Shown in pieces: positions 12,901 to 22,968 of a stretch of DNA of 64,000 nucleotides. Made by a program: the position numbers and the translations under genes. Each line of letters opens with the position of its first letter. Within the stretch, counting starts at the first letter, position 1. Origin of the DNA: Valencia hispanica (Eukaryota > Chordata > Actinopteri > Cyprinodontiformes > Valenciidae); assembly GCA_963556495.2 (NCBI GenBank), contig OY747722.1, positions 22,273,001 to 22,337,000 of the forward strand, read 5' to 3'. The notes beneath the pieces were generated by a model. That model did no database searches. It was not told the DNA's origin and worked only from the letters and a program-made list of their open reading frames with translations.

Positions 12901-15900
12901 TGAAGGGGGCCCAGGAATTGTCCGGTATAGGACGCTTTTACAATGGAAACAGACAAAATGGCATATCAACTGATCAGTAGTTGTTTTTGTGATGGATACA
13001 TTGTACATTGTACATCTAAGGATACATTGTTGAAACAGTGCCCCCAGGTGGTCAAAAGTCACAATTTTGACTTTAAATTATTGAGACACTGGCTTCACTT
13101 TTCAGATAGGCTGGCAAAGCTAATAGAGTAAGCTGTAAGTTTGTATCAGAGAATTGGCCTAAGACTTTTATGTTACAATCGCTACTCTAGAGAGACATAG
13201 TGAACAGTAAGGTTATTTGGCTGTTCTTTTACAGGTAATTTAGCACTGACTTAACAGTTCACCTCGCGATATCTTTTTTGCGATATCATCTTTCCAAAGC
13301 TTTTACTAAACACCCAAAGTATTTAAAGAGAGGAAGATTTTACTGACAAACATTGGCACCTCACCTCTTCTCTAGCTCATTTTTATTTACTTATCTCACT
13401 AAGATTAAGCATCACACACAAATAGAGAAAGGTACAGTAACTTTTTAAAAGTCTGCAGATTCCTTATCCTGTTTGTCAAATAAACTAACATAAAAAATGA
13501 TCATCATCGCCATTCTGTGTCTCTCCCCCCCCCCATCTCCTGCTTCTTCATAAAACTGTCACAAATAAGGAAGGTTTAAATAACTTGAATGTGAATAAAT
13601 GTCCACAGTGTTGCCAAAAGTCAACTCCCTCATGCTGAAAATCGAGGGGGATTTTCAGCCAATGAAGAAAATGTAATTGGGGATATTTAACTGTAATATG
13701 GTGCTGGCCCAGAGAAACCCCAGACTAAATGGGGGCTCTAAACTTTGCAGGGTTGTGAATAAATTTCAATTTTTCACCTTACAGACACAGCCTTACTTTG
13801 TCATCATGTTCACTGTAGGTACCTCTGTGTATGTATGTTGGGGGTTTTATGCATGTGTGTTTGCATGTCATGTAATTCAAAATTGCTAATGAACGATTTT
13901 GAAGTTGTGATTTTGTTGAAATTTCTGCTATTTTACACAACTGCATTTAGATGTTGCGGCTTTGCCCAGTTTAAACAACTATTGCTATTAATGCAGGCTA
14001 TTAAGATTTGGGTAATATGAAAATATACCTATTGTTGGTATGTGACATCACAGAAAAATCCATAGAGTGAGACATTATCACGATCGGTAGCCTTTGTTGT
14101 TGTGGACCCATGTTGACTCAATAACCATTGTTAGCAACAATCAGGTAATCCGACGACTGTGTTTAATAAAAATGAATTCAGAGTTAACCATGCTGAGGGG
14201 CTTCTTATTTCGAAATTTGATGGTAATTTTGTCCAATCCTACAACCACTGAATAGGTATAGTGTTTTTAATTGTAATTCCCAGAGACATTTTGTTTGTTC
14301 TTTTGTTAGACTCATAAATATCTGTTTTTAGAATATGCAGAGTACCGTTACTGGGGCATTTACAATAATTAAGAAATAAAAATGTCACACACTGACACTG
14401 TCCTTACTTTCAAGAATATGAATGGCTTAGAAAATAGATCCACAAGATGCAGCTACCTTTTTAAAAGACCCATGAATCCAATCTGTAGCTAGCTGGGCAG
14501 CTAGCTAACCAAAACTGGCTATTTGGTTTAGATAGTTGGTTGGTTGGCTACCTAGCTAGAGGGCCTAAATGATATGTTGCCATTAAGAGAATGTTTCAAT
14601 CCAGATTTGAAAAAAGCACATTTGAACTTTAAAAACCCTAGGTGGCTAATCTATATATTGTAACTAGAGAGGACGTTTAATACGTCCGTCCCAATCATTT
14701 TAAAGCTGCTGTTGAAAAGGCTGGCTCATTTATTTTCAGGAAGCCAGATTTAGGTCATCTCTTTGTCTAGAGGGTAGAACGCTTGTTTTTAAGTGGTCAT
14801 TTATACCTTATATTCACCTGGAGTGGAAAAAGATGGTTTTTGGCACAAGTTCCACTTAAATGTTACTTTTTTTGTCATAAATTTGCATTCAGATTTGGCT
14901 CAGAATAGTCATTTTGTCTTTTTAAGTCACCAGCCATCGGCACTTGGGACAATTCAGATACTGTTACGTGATTTTTGCCTTCTCTTCTGGGGACCTCCTC
15001 TTGAGCCTGTTTTCTGTCTCACTCATTGGAGTAGCAGATGAGCTTGTGTGGGGATCGCCAGTCAATAGATTTGGTTAATTTTTGTAAGGCAAAACTCTAA
15101 TTATGGCGCCACTGCAAGTCGTTAAACAAAGAAGGTGTGAGCGAAGCTAAAAAGCTTTTGGAGAGTTGGCTCAGAAACTAGGCAAAAAACTGATACCGGT
15201 ACATTCTCAGACGGTAATGTGTTAAGATTGACTAATACAGCTTTCTAAAAAAAAAAAAATTATGGACTTTGTGACGTCTTGTTTTCTCTTTTGGGTGTAC
15301 TACTCATATAAATGGAGCAATGTCTTAAAAAGAGTTAAATCAATTTCATCTTGCTGCTGTTGTACCATGTAAAATTGCACAAGTTGATATATATTGGCTT
15401 TTTTTTATTTGTTTTTTCTATTCCATCCAGAAATTGAACAATTTCCTGCTCAATTTATGTGCTGAGTGAATTTCATGCCTCAGTGAGACCTGTCAAAAGC
15501 CTATTTCAGATTTCAAAAAATACATGCATGCAATTGAGAATATACACTTTTTCCCCGTATTTCTTTTATCTGTAGACGTTTCTTGTTTGTTTTTTTTTGG
15601 TTGATAGCAATTTTTATGCATCCTGTTGCATTAAAAGCATAGATAATTATGCCACGCTGCTTGGAAAAAGCTCATAGTGCAACCCACGACTACAAGAGCT
15701 CGCGTTCACAATATCAGCACACAACCCTGGTTTGTATGGCAGATAAAACGGAGTGTTCTCTGGCAGAGACGGACAGCAGGCCAAATGAAGGACAGGCTGC
15801 AGGGATGTGCAGGAAAGCGATTAGGGTTAACAGGATTACTGTAACTGTGTCCGGGTGGATGCAGCTCTTTAAAAAACGCGTCTGAGAATGGGGAATTTCC

Positions 15901-18900
15901 TGTCGGGAGACTATTTTTGGAACTTGAATACTCTGTAGCAGCCGAGCAAAAGGTCTGTTTTCGCAGGAAAAAGAAGGGGGGGAGAAGATAGCTTTTTCTT
16001 AGTATTTGTCTTTTGTCCATTTAGAGAAAGTTGTGACTAAGGAATTCTGCCCCCTCTCAAAGTCTTCATGTTGTGTATATCATAAATAATCCTCTGAGAT
16101 TCCCACAGTCTTACTGCGGGGAAAGGAACGAGCCTGCTCCGTTTGTCTTGTTTTTTCTGCATGCGTGTGCTTGTTTGGAGAGCGGCTTTTGCACACAGAG
16201 GGAACAATGAAGGACAACTTTGAGTTGAATTTAACCCAAAGAGCAGATGAAGCAAATGAGATCAAATTAGATGTCAGCTATTAACAATGAACAAGTTGGG
16301 TATCATCAAAGCACATTGGGTATTTTAAAAGATTTGTTCACTATTTGACCTTAATATTTAAGTGAGGAAAATGTTTCATTCACAAAAAGTAGGGATGGAT
16401 GCTCAAAATTAATTCAGAGGCAATGTTTCTAACTTGTTTGGATCTTACTTTCCAGATTGGAGAAAGAGCAGAATTCCTGAACAAGTCGGCACAGAAAAGG
16501 TATAACTCCTTCAATTTTGATTATATAAACAAAGTTTGTGTCAATCGATGTATTTTACCGTTTAAGAAAAATGGGCTGTAAGTGTAATTTATGCAGTCTT
16601 GTGAAAATATAGATTTCTTCTCTTTTTGCTGATCTGTCCAGTTTAAATGTTTCTGATTATGAAACAAAGATAACCTGTGGTACATACAAGAAACTGATAG
16701 CTTTTTTCCCTTTTTAATAAATCATCATTTATAAGTTGCCTTTGACTTCCCTTAGGTTATTTTTGTTTGATATTGAAATGAGCTTCGTCTGAAACACTTA
16801 GGTGTGAACTATAAGTATATAAATGTGAAAGTAGCTACTTGTTGCTTGTCTCTGCAGCACTGTGAAGGCATCTCATTCTCCTGTAGTGTCCAAGATAGAC
16901 AATAGGCTGGAGCAGTACACCTCAGCTGCTCAGGTCAGTTTATGATTATTTATCGTTTACGGGGACAATATGGCAACGCATGGGTACCGTATCTTGTCTG
17001 TTTAATAAAACATGGCTGAGGGATAATTACAGCAGCCATCCCTGCTTAATCCGACGCTATTTATCTTCGCAGCGAGAGAACAAGGAGTCCAGATCCCCTC
17101 GCTCTACCGTTTTGGATCTTCCCATGGTCACTGATGTACGAAACATTAAGAGCATGTGGGAGAAAGGCAACGTGTTCAGCTCGCCCGGAGGTGGCGGGAG
17201 CACTTTTAAGGTAAAATAAAGGAAATGGCAAACTTACATAGGTAAGCTAAACTAACCTCATTGTGATACTTGCATTTATTCCACGTGATTTTTTTTTATT
17301 TATTTATTTCCTTTTGTCACATCACCTCAAACCGCAGCTATTGGGATTTTATGAGATAGACCAACCAAAAGTAGTGCAAAAATGTGAAGTAGGAGGACAC
17401 GGATGCAAGTTATTTATGGCATTTGTATTCAGTCTCCCTGAGTCAGCACTTTGTAGAATCACCTTTTGATGCAGTTACAGCTATTGGTCTTATGGGGCAT
17501 GTCTCTACTTGCTATGTACATCTGAGGCCCATTTCCCCTCCAGGAATTTTTTAATAAGAACTGAGGTGCTGCTGCTGTGTGCGCGTGTGGTTACACTTCT
17601 TTTCTCAGGCTTTATTTATAAAATGTATGTTAATGTTACAAACTTTCACTGACTTTCAATGAATTATAATTTAGTTTCAGTGTCCTTCCCTTTTCAAATA
17701 AGTTACAGCTACACTTTTCTATGGACTTTATAGAGACTCCAGGTTAAAAATTCAGGGGTTGATGAGAGTTGAAGGGAAAAAGGTTTCGGATCCCCCAGTC
17801 AAACTTTTGGTCCATTTTTCTTTGCATAATGCTTCAAACTCAATTAGATTGAATGGAGCACATCTGTAAACATCAATTTTCAGGTATTGCTTCAATTCAT
17901 CTTCCCATCAACTCTTACCAGCTTCCCTGTTTTGAAGTAAATATCTCCCAAGCATAATGATGCCACCACCATGTTTCCATGCCATAGCGATTCTGTGTTT
18001 AGGCTGTTGCCTACAAAGTAGAAAATTACTTAGGTGATCTTAAAAGGCATTTGGTTACATGAAATTGTATTAAGGGGAATTAGCACAAACTGGACTGAAC
18101 TAATGCATGCCACACTTCAGAAAATCCCATTCGGAGCCACATTTCTTCCACTTTCCAATCACATTACTTTTTGTTGCTCTATGAAAGTTGTGGTTGTAGC
18201 ATGACAAAATGCTAAGTTCAAAGAGTGTGAATACAGCTGAATGACTAGTGATTCCTGCAAGCTTGGCTGACCTTTGACCTTGTTCAAACAGGAAGCAGCT
18301 GTGATAAAGATGGGCGTGGCAGGCCGCATCAACGACTGGCTGAATAAAACCCCAGAGAGCGGCAAGACGTCAGGAGGGAGGCCAATGGTAGGTAACTGCC
18401 GGAAAATATTCAACATTTAAAGCACCGCTCAGGGCAGTGGTTCATAAAACCAGAAAATCTATACAAATATATTAACAGAAAAATATCCTAATCATCTACC
18501 TGATGTGGATTATGATAATCCACATGGTCATTTACAATGGATTCCTGTAGTTTCTGGGATTCAGTTACATTATATAACCATGTTTAAAGAAGGTTTTAAT
18601 CGGAATTATTTTATTGTTGAGCTCTTTTCTAGTTTTGCAAGACAGCTTTTATCCTGCAACATCTAAGCTACAATCAATCCCTTTCAATAAAAAAAAGTTT
18701 AGTTGACTTTCTCTCTCTTTCCTCAGCCCTGCCTCATTACTGCAGGATAGGTTTAGTCTCCATTCTGGAAAAGATGCAGGGCAGCATCTTGTCATCTATT
18801 TGGCCCCACCCGGTGGCAATAAATATATAGTTATTTAAACATCCAAACACTGATGGAAATTGTTGACATCAGTTTATTAGGATTCAATGGAGAATGATTT

Positions 18901-20991
18901 TTTTTTTTTTCCCTATACGGTTTTATGCAGATAGTTTGTTGTCAAACATGTACAGTCCTGGAGGAAGTGACTTGACCCCCTTACAGATTTTTTTTCTGTT
19001 GCTGCTTCTTCATACTAAAATGTTACAGATCATTGAATATCAAAGATAATCTGAGTAAATGCAAAAGATAGTTTTAAATTGATAGTTGTATAAATTGAGG
19101 GTAGAAAAGCTGTGCAAATCAAGCTGGTCATAGGTAAAAACAGTCGCCTTTCTTAAAATATGAATCATCTGTGTTATCTTTTTTTTTTTTAAGCTTTAGG
19201 GATAAATAATCATCCATTCAATCCAAAGCCACCAAATGTGGCTAAATTGAACATTTCTGCAAAGAACAATTGGCCAAAATTCATAAACAGTGACACAAAA
19301 GACTCATTGGCTATTACTTTTGTTGGATAGTAAAATTTGTTATACGGTCTGAAAATATGTTTACCAAAAAAAATAAAAAAATCTGTAAGGGGGATCAAGA
19401 AGAGATTAACACTCTGGTGACTTTATGTGGAAGTTATTCTAAAACGAAGAATAGAGAATTAATAGCAGATTAAAATAAGATGCTTGTGTTATGAATAAGG
19501 GTGCCGTTTCTCACTTCATCTGAACAAACACTTTTTAAGCTTTCACTTCTTCTTCACTCTCCTACCTATCTGTTCCCTGTTGGTTCAGTCTAAATCAAAC
19601 AGATCTACAGTTGCTGAGCGCCACAGATAAATCGCTCTGTCCTTGTCTTTTGTTCTCTGATTCACTCTGACAGGACCTGAAACCCGTTGACGTCACCAAC
19701 AAGAGGAGTCTATGGGAAAACAAAGGCGCCACTCTAACAAAGGTAGCTCCTATTGATCTCCGCTCATTCTGTGTCTGCTTCTAACACGAGCAGGGTGATT
19801 AGAGTACCAGATCGGAAAAGGGGGGGGGGGGGGGCAAGCTGGAGCATTACAACATCCAGATTAAGTTTTAACTATGCCATGAAGTGGTTTGTGGTCTTGG
19901 AAAGCTTTCCGGGCTTTTTACTTGGTGTCCAGTTGTTGCAACTGAAGAGAATGTTTCGCTAAGGAGGAGGAGGAGGAAAGTCAGAATTCACATTATTTTG
20001 ACCCTGCCATGAACAGTAATGGAAGTAACAATCACTCGTATTTGTTTTTGTTTTAAAGAACTCTCACAGCTAGTTGACCTCGGCATTCAATCTGGAATAA
20101 GCCTGGAGAGGTAAAGGAGTTATTTATCTGCATTTCCTCATAACGCTTCTCCTAGAATGACCTCACGCTCTGCTGTCACGCTGTTTTGGTCTCTGTCATG
20201 GGCACAGCTGCATTCTGTTCTGCTCTATTTGGACACTGCTTATTATACTTGTAGTAACAATGGGTGCCTATGAGTTGCAGTGCTGGATTAGATATTTATT
20301 ATGTGCATGTGTGACTGAGGGCTTAATTGTAAATTGGAGCAATAAACAAGAGTCGAGAGCAAACTCATTGAAAGAGACAAAGATCTAAAGCAAGCCCAAG
20401 TCCAATCAGCTTAACACCCGTAACAAAGCAGTTGCATCTGGGTCCAGATTGTCACTTGTTATAAAGGCTGTAACATGGTGACTGGTCTCCAAATGCTGGG
20501 TGTTCACACATTTCCTGGGTGGCTTTTGTCATATCACTGCTCCAGCTTCTGATGGCCACAAATCACAGCTCTCCGCTCAGCTTCACCAAATGTTTTGTTG
20601 CTAAAGTTGGTGGATGAGAAACTCCTTGCTGGAGTGACGGGTCATAATAAATCTATGAAAATGAAAACGTACACAATTAAACGTGATTGTCTATACATTT
20701 GAAAAGTATTTGCACCCTTACAAACTTCTTTCCGTGATGATCGGGAACATTTTAAGTAGGGATGTCAGATATTATCGACCTACAGTCGTTATCAGCCAAT
20801 ATTTCCATTAAATGTAATGTCAGAAATGATCGGTATCGTTTTTTTTCTTTTTTTAAACGTGACTTTTATACCTTACTTTCCTGCCATGCACATAGCATTA
20901 CTATGTCCTGCAGGCGGGACAATGCGTACTTCCAGGTCAAATCTGCCATTTTTTTCTCGACACTTTCCATGCGTCTGTTTGTGTTTGTCTC

Positions 20992-21028
<37 letters not shown>

Positions 21029-22968
21029 ATGTATGTGTACATATATGCATGCATGCTCATTGGAAAGCGAAGATTCTCGTGATTCCAGTGATGTATGCCG
21101 ATCAAGGATACAATAATAACTGTAGACACAGCAAGTGTTTTTGTCAAACCACCGACTCACCATTTGTAGCCTCATATCAATGCCATCTCAAACAAAAACT
21201 TTTGACATTCACAAGGATCCAGTAAATAGTTAGTCCACAACACGTCCAATGTTCATAATTGAACACAATTCGCTGCAGAAAACCTTTATAAATCCCTTCC
21301 TTGCGAGCATTTATCAGGGTTTTCATGGTAGCTTCCGTTAGCATGCTCAATTAGCCTACAAGTTGCACTGCGCATGACCGAAAGTGTTAGCTTTTGATTG
21401 AGGTGGCAAACTCTTCAACTAATGGCTGATGGGTGAAAAGTACCTTCCTTAATTTTCATGTGTAGGTAGAACCAATAGTGGCGCATAATGATGGTTGATG
21501 CATCAAATAGCCAATGGAATGCTATAAATGCAGATATTTCACATGAGGGCTGGGCTTAATCACAGGACTACAAGGTGTGAAAGAACTGAACCAAACACGT
21601 ATGTTAGTTTATTATTTTGCACAGGTACACACCAGTAAGAAATCCTTTCGGCAGCGTTGCAAAACACACTTCTAAAACTAAAAAAGCCATGGAGGAAGCC
21701 GTGGAGCTTTGTTTGAGAAGAGACTGTAATTGATGTGCTTTGCATTAACCCTGGAGAGGGTACATTTATGGCACAGTTTTGGGACCCGTTGACCTTTAGT
21801 TAGAAAACAATGTGGTTTATTTCTGTCAAATTTGGTGTGGGTAGACCCAGTTTTTTTCAGTCCATTTCTTAATTCTAAAGCTGCTTAAATGTAGCTTGTA
21901 TTTTCACAATATAAATAGGTGGACTTGAGATTTAATTTGTAGTGTATTCAAGATCACATCACTTGGTAACAATAGCACTTAGACAGATTCTGATGTTGTA
22001 GGGGAAACTTCAGGGTGTTTCCTTTTTTATTAAAGGTTTTTGTGGCCTTTATTTAATAGGGGATAGTATAAAAAGGGGGAGAGAAGTGGGGGAAACATGT
22101 GGCAAATGTCAGAGGACAGGACTCGAACTCTGGCTGAGGCCTCCGAGGATAGGGCGCCTGCACTAACCACTACGCCACTCGACGCCCCAAGAGTGTTTTC
22201 TTTCCATGACTTTACTCAAAATTGTTCAAGAGCTGCTCTAATGTTAATGTGGGTATGCTATTTTTTTTCAACGTTTCGGGAACATTGCAGGAATGTTGAG
22301 GGGTTTTAAATGTCAAACTCTTCTGCTGCTTCTACTCTCATTCAACATGTTAAAATGACAGATCCGAGGTATAGTTTTTTTTAATATATTTTTGTTTATT
22401 TGACAAATCTCTCAATGTATCCTGTAGCTTTAGCATTTCTGAGACAACCTTGAACGTTTATCTGTCTATCGGCGGTATCGGTTGATGTCAATATTGGAAA
22501 TGTAGATTTAGACTATATTGTAAAAAAAAAAGGCAACATCGAACATCCCTAATATTAACATTGACCAAAACAGGGAAAAAAAATCTTACTACAATCTTAC
22601 TACAAATACTGTCATAGGACTGTATATACAACTCTGACAAAGATTTTCTATAAACTGTCTCTGTCACTTTTTCATACCCAGTGAACAGCAGACCTATATG
22701 CTGTAATGAATTCTGTGGTCTGTGGGTCCTAGACTGTGGTCTGAGCTATGGGAAAGCCAGGTAGTGGTTAGGGAACTCCTCATTAGCTTCCATTGTGATG
22801 TGAGGAAAAATAATTCAGCAGGAGAGGTGACTGTATTTTTGTTCAAGTGGTTCAGGTATGTTTTATTAAATTTCAATGTCTTCACTGCTTTATTAACCTT
22901 CATTTTGTTATATTTTCCAGATGGCAGGCAGAGGAGAGACCAAATCAGTCGCTAACGGTGAGCCTTAA
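3508..22968 (+). CDS. cald1: Caldesmon (cald1), C-terminal two thirds, 12 exons
   Basis: Caldesmon is an actin-, myosin-, tropomyosin- and calmodulin-binding thin-filament protein that inhibits actomyosin ATPase in smooth and non-muscle cells. Exons: 3508-3934, 4416-4448, 4559-4780, 5234-5337, 7141-7408, 10342-10479, 16456-16499, 16858-16933, 17073-17210, 18292-18387, 19674-19742, 22921-22968 (stop TAA 22966). Phases join throughout. Family hallmarks are the N-terminal ERMAKREERRQ / EALERQKQLDPT block, an acidic linker, a long Glu/Arg/Lys coiled coil (exons at 7141 and 10342), the AEFLNKS segment, and two calmodulin/actin sites, NIKSMWEKGNVFS and RSLWENKG. There is no exon for the long central repeat of the smooth-muscle heavy form, so this looks like the light architecture. 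The N terminus lies outside the window. The third exon's donor and the last exon are the least certain parts. Paralogue a/b not determined. Confidence 0.9.
4416..4448 (+). CDS. cald1: cald1 small exon (11 codons)
   Basis: 33 nt between CTACAG and gtatgc. It is open and phase 0 on both sides, encoding an acidic stretch (ASTEESVLQHQ). Support is from splice consensus and frame only, because this linker is poorly conserved. Confidence 0.55.
4559..4780 (+). CDS. cald1: cald1 acidic linker exon
   Basis: Starts after TTTTCTTAG and encodes about 74 acidic, low-complexity residues. The donor is ambiguous: GAG|gtatca at 4780 and CAG|gtatct at 4748 both keep phase 0 with the next exon. The better-looking CG|gtaaga at 4794 would create a stop at the junction and is rejected unless another exon intervenes. 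Confidence 0.6.
5234..5337 (+). CDS. cald1: cald1 exon (VNERDESEED)
   Basis: Acceptor GCGGCAG, donor CTCAG|gtacgc. 34 codons plus two bases that join the exon at 7141 to give S-R-G-S-V-R-S-P, the conserved start of the caldesmon coiled-coil segment. Confidence 0.75.
5338..7140. other. cald1 intron with CATC/GATG simple repeats and MITE
   Basis: Holds a long degenerate CCATCC/CTGTCC simple repeat (about 5635-5800 and 6225-6410), a hAT-like MITE (5812-6164) and the 5' part of an old Tc1-like relic (about 6715-7015). No exon seen. Confidence 0.7.
5812..6164. mobile_element. hAT-like MITE
   Basis: Ends are TAGGGATGCC and the inverse GTGCATCCTTA. Flanking 8-mers GTCGTTTT (5804-5811) and ATCGTTTT (6165-6172) match 7 of 8, as expected for a hAT target duplication. 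The interior has repeated GATATT/CGATA motifs typical of fish elements starting TAGGGATG. No transposase frame. Confidence 0.75.
7141..7408 (+). CDS. cald1: cald1 charged coiled-coil exon
   Basis: Acceptor TTGCTCAG, donor GAGGAG|gtgata. Encodes RGSVRSPEVS followed by a very charged helix with ERKLEELKRRR, SEEFERMRQKQQEAE and KREERRKVLEEEE. This is a near-exact match to the vertebrate caldesmon tropomyosin/myosin-binding helix and is the strongest single piece of identity evidence for the gene. Confidence 0.95.
8168..9790 (-). mobile_element. Decayed Tc1-like transposon with nested MITE
   Basis: The left end resembles the common fish Tc1-type terminus CAGTGCTGTGAAA. Near 8700-8740 the reverse strand carries the degenerate Tc1 transposase signature that reads HGGGS-M. 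A second repeat beginning TTAGGGCTGGACGATATG (about 9210-9690) lies inside it. Heavily mutated; boundaries approximate. Confidence 0.5.
9796..10200 (+). mobile_element. 5' fragment of a Tc1-like transposon with paired direct repeats
   Basis: GATCAAAAGTTTAAGACCAC occurs at 9799 and again at 9958, the inner/outer direct-repeat arrangement of IR/DR Tc1 elements. Downstream, FERGRVVELHKQGLSQR is readable, the N-terminal helix-turn-helix of a Tc1 transposase, and it then breaks down. No right end is seen. Confidence 0.7.
10342..10479 (+). CDS. cald1: cald1 exon (KEEIERRRAEAAEKRQK)
   Basis: 46 codons, phase 0 both sides, acceptor CTGCCTCAG, donor CTGAAG|gtaagc. It ends the helix (EEIERRRAEAAEKRQK) and continues into KPFKCVSPRGSSLK, the conserved start of the C-terminal actin-binding half. 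Confidence 0.95.
11637..11812 (+). repeat. Dispersed repeat, copy 1
   Basis: Shares about 170 bp in the same orientation with 12925-13094, including GGACGCTTTTGCAATGGAAA and a stretch around GTGGTCAAAAGTCA and TTTGACTTTAAATTA. Probably the tail of a fish DNA-transposon family; not classified. Confidence 0.7.
12027..12565. mobile_element. PIF/Harbinger-type MITE, CpG-rich
   Basis: Termini CGGGTGGTTCACACCGG and, inverted, GGCTTGGTTCACACCGG match at 14 of 17 positions and are flanked by TAA on both sides (12024-12026, 12566-12568). This fits the 3-bp TWA target duplication of PIF/Harbinger. The 539-bp interior has many CpG-containing words (CGCGCG, GGCGCG) unlike the AT-rich intron around it. 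No transposase. Confidence 0.75.
12925..13094 (+). repeat. Dispersed repeat, copy 2
   Basis: Second copy of the about 170-bp repeat at 11637. It differs by scattered substitutions and a small insertion containing a short TACATTG duplication. Confidence 0.7.
16456..16499 (+). CDS. cald1: cald1 exon (ERAEFLNKS)
   Basis: 44 nt, acceptor TTTCCAG, donor AAAAG|gtataa. Encodes IGERAEFLNKSAQK, a conserved caldesmon segment. It leaves two bases that complete Ser with the next exon. Confidence 0.92.
16858..16933 (+). CDS. cald1: cald1 exon (SKIDNRLEQYTSA)
   Basis: 76 nt, acceptor CTCTGCAG, donor GCTCAG|gtcagt. Encodes VVSKIDNRLEQYTSAAQ, matching the caldesmon SKIDSRLEQYTSA block. Confidence 0.93.
17073..17210 (+). 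CDS. cald1: cald1 exon with calmodulin site A
   Basis: 46 codons, acceptor CTTCGCAG, donor TTTAAG|gtaaaa. Contains VRNIKSMWEKGNVFSSPG, the tryptophan-containing calmodulin- and actin-binding site A of caldesmon. Confidence 0.95.
17250..18010 (-). mobile_element. Old Tc1-like relic in a cald1 intron
   Basis: About 17310-17400 resembles the long terminal repeat of a common fish Tc1-type element (ATTGGGATTTTATGAGATAGACCAA). Near 17945-17975 the reverse strand carries the degenerate transposase HGGGS-M motif. No intact frame and no clear ends. Confidence 0.5.
18292..18387 (+). CDS. cald1: cald1 exon (GVAGRINDWLNKTP)
   Basis: 32 codons, acceptor CAAACAG, donor CCAATG|gtaggt. Encodes GVAGRINDWLNKTPESG, equivalent to the GVSSRINEWLTKTPDG segment of tetrapod caldesmon. 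Confidence 0.93.
18951..19405. mobile_element. Inverted-repeat DNA transposon relic (Tc1-type ends)
   Basis: Begins TACAGTCCTGG. CTTGACCCCCTTACAGATTT (from about 18970) is mirrored by AAATCTGTAAGGGGGATCAAG (about 19378-19398), giving an imperfect terminal inverted repeat around about 400 bp of AT-rich sequence with no transposase. Lies in the cald1 intron between the exons at 18292 and 19674. Confidence 0.65.
19674..19742 (+). CDS. cald1: cald1 exon with calmodulin site B
   Basis: 23 codons, acceptor CTGACAG, donor ACAAAG|gtagct. Encodes DLKPVDVTNKRSLWENKGA, equivalent to DLRPGDVSSKRNLWEKQS. The Trp residue is the key calmodulin-site B residue. Confidence 0.93.
20988..21058. repeat. GT / GTAT / ATGC microsatellite
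   Basis: A (GT)n tract runs into (GTAT)n and then GCATGCATGC. It explains the Cys/Val- and Tyr/Ile-rich open frames in this position on both strands. Confidence 0.9.
22080..22195 (-). repeat. tRNA-derived SINE fragment
   Basis: On the minus strand a tRNA-like 5' end is readable: GTGGCGTAGTGGTTAG (A-box region) and GAGTTCGAGTCC (B box). It does not fold as a functional tRNA gene and lies inside a hAT-like element. Confidence 0.7.
22921..22968 (+). CDS. cald1: cald1 probable last coding exon
   Basis: Acceptor TATTTTCCAG. Encodes 15 residues beginning MAGRGETK and stops at TAA 22966-22968; an AATAAA lies near 23272. An excellent donor (AACG|gtgagc) sits inside it at 22957/22958, so it may instead splice on; see the candidate exon at 26626. 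The sequence is not alignable by eye to the tetrapod C terminus. Confidence 0.55.
   Translation: MAGRGETKSVANGEP

Larger units (their letters stand above)
10480..16455. other. Large cald1 intron (6 kb)
   Basis: AT-rich, with a Harbinger-type MITE (12027-12565) between two copies of a about 170-bp repeat (11637-11812 and 12925-13094). I see nothing coding from 13.1 to 16.4 kb; the open frames there lack splice context or homology. Confidence 0.65.
20757..22551. mobile_element. hAT-like element, about 1.8 kb, with nested repeats
   Basis: Ends TAGGGATGTC and inverted GAACATCCCTA. Flanking 8-mers (20749-20756 ATTTTAAG; 22552-22559 ATATTAAC) agree at 6 of 8. The interior contains a GT/GTAT microsatellite (about 20990-21040) and a minus-strand tRNA-type SINE (about 22085-22190). 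No transposase frame recognised. Within the last cald1 intron. Confidence 0.6.

Noticed and set aside
22085..22195. Possible minus-strand tRNA gene
   Set aside because: Has box-like motifs but no acceptor-stem pairing and lies inside a transposon; a SINE fragment fits better.
3508..22968. LSP1 (caldesmon-related) as the identity of the first gene
   Set aside because: The long charged helix and both Trp-containing calmodulin sites are present in the caldesmon order.
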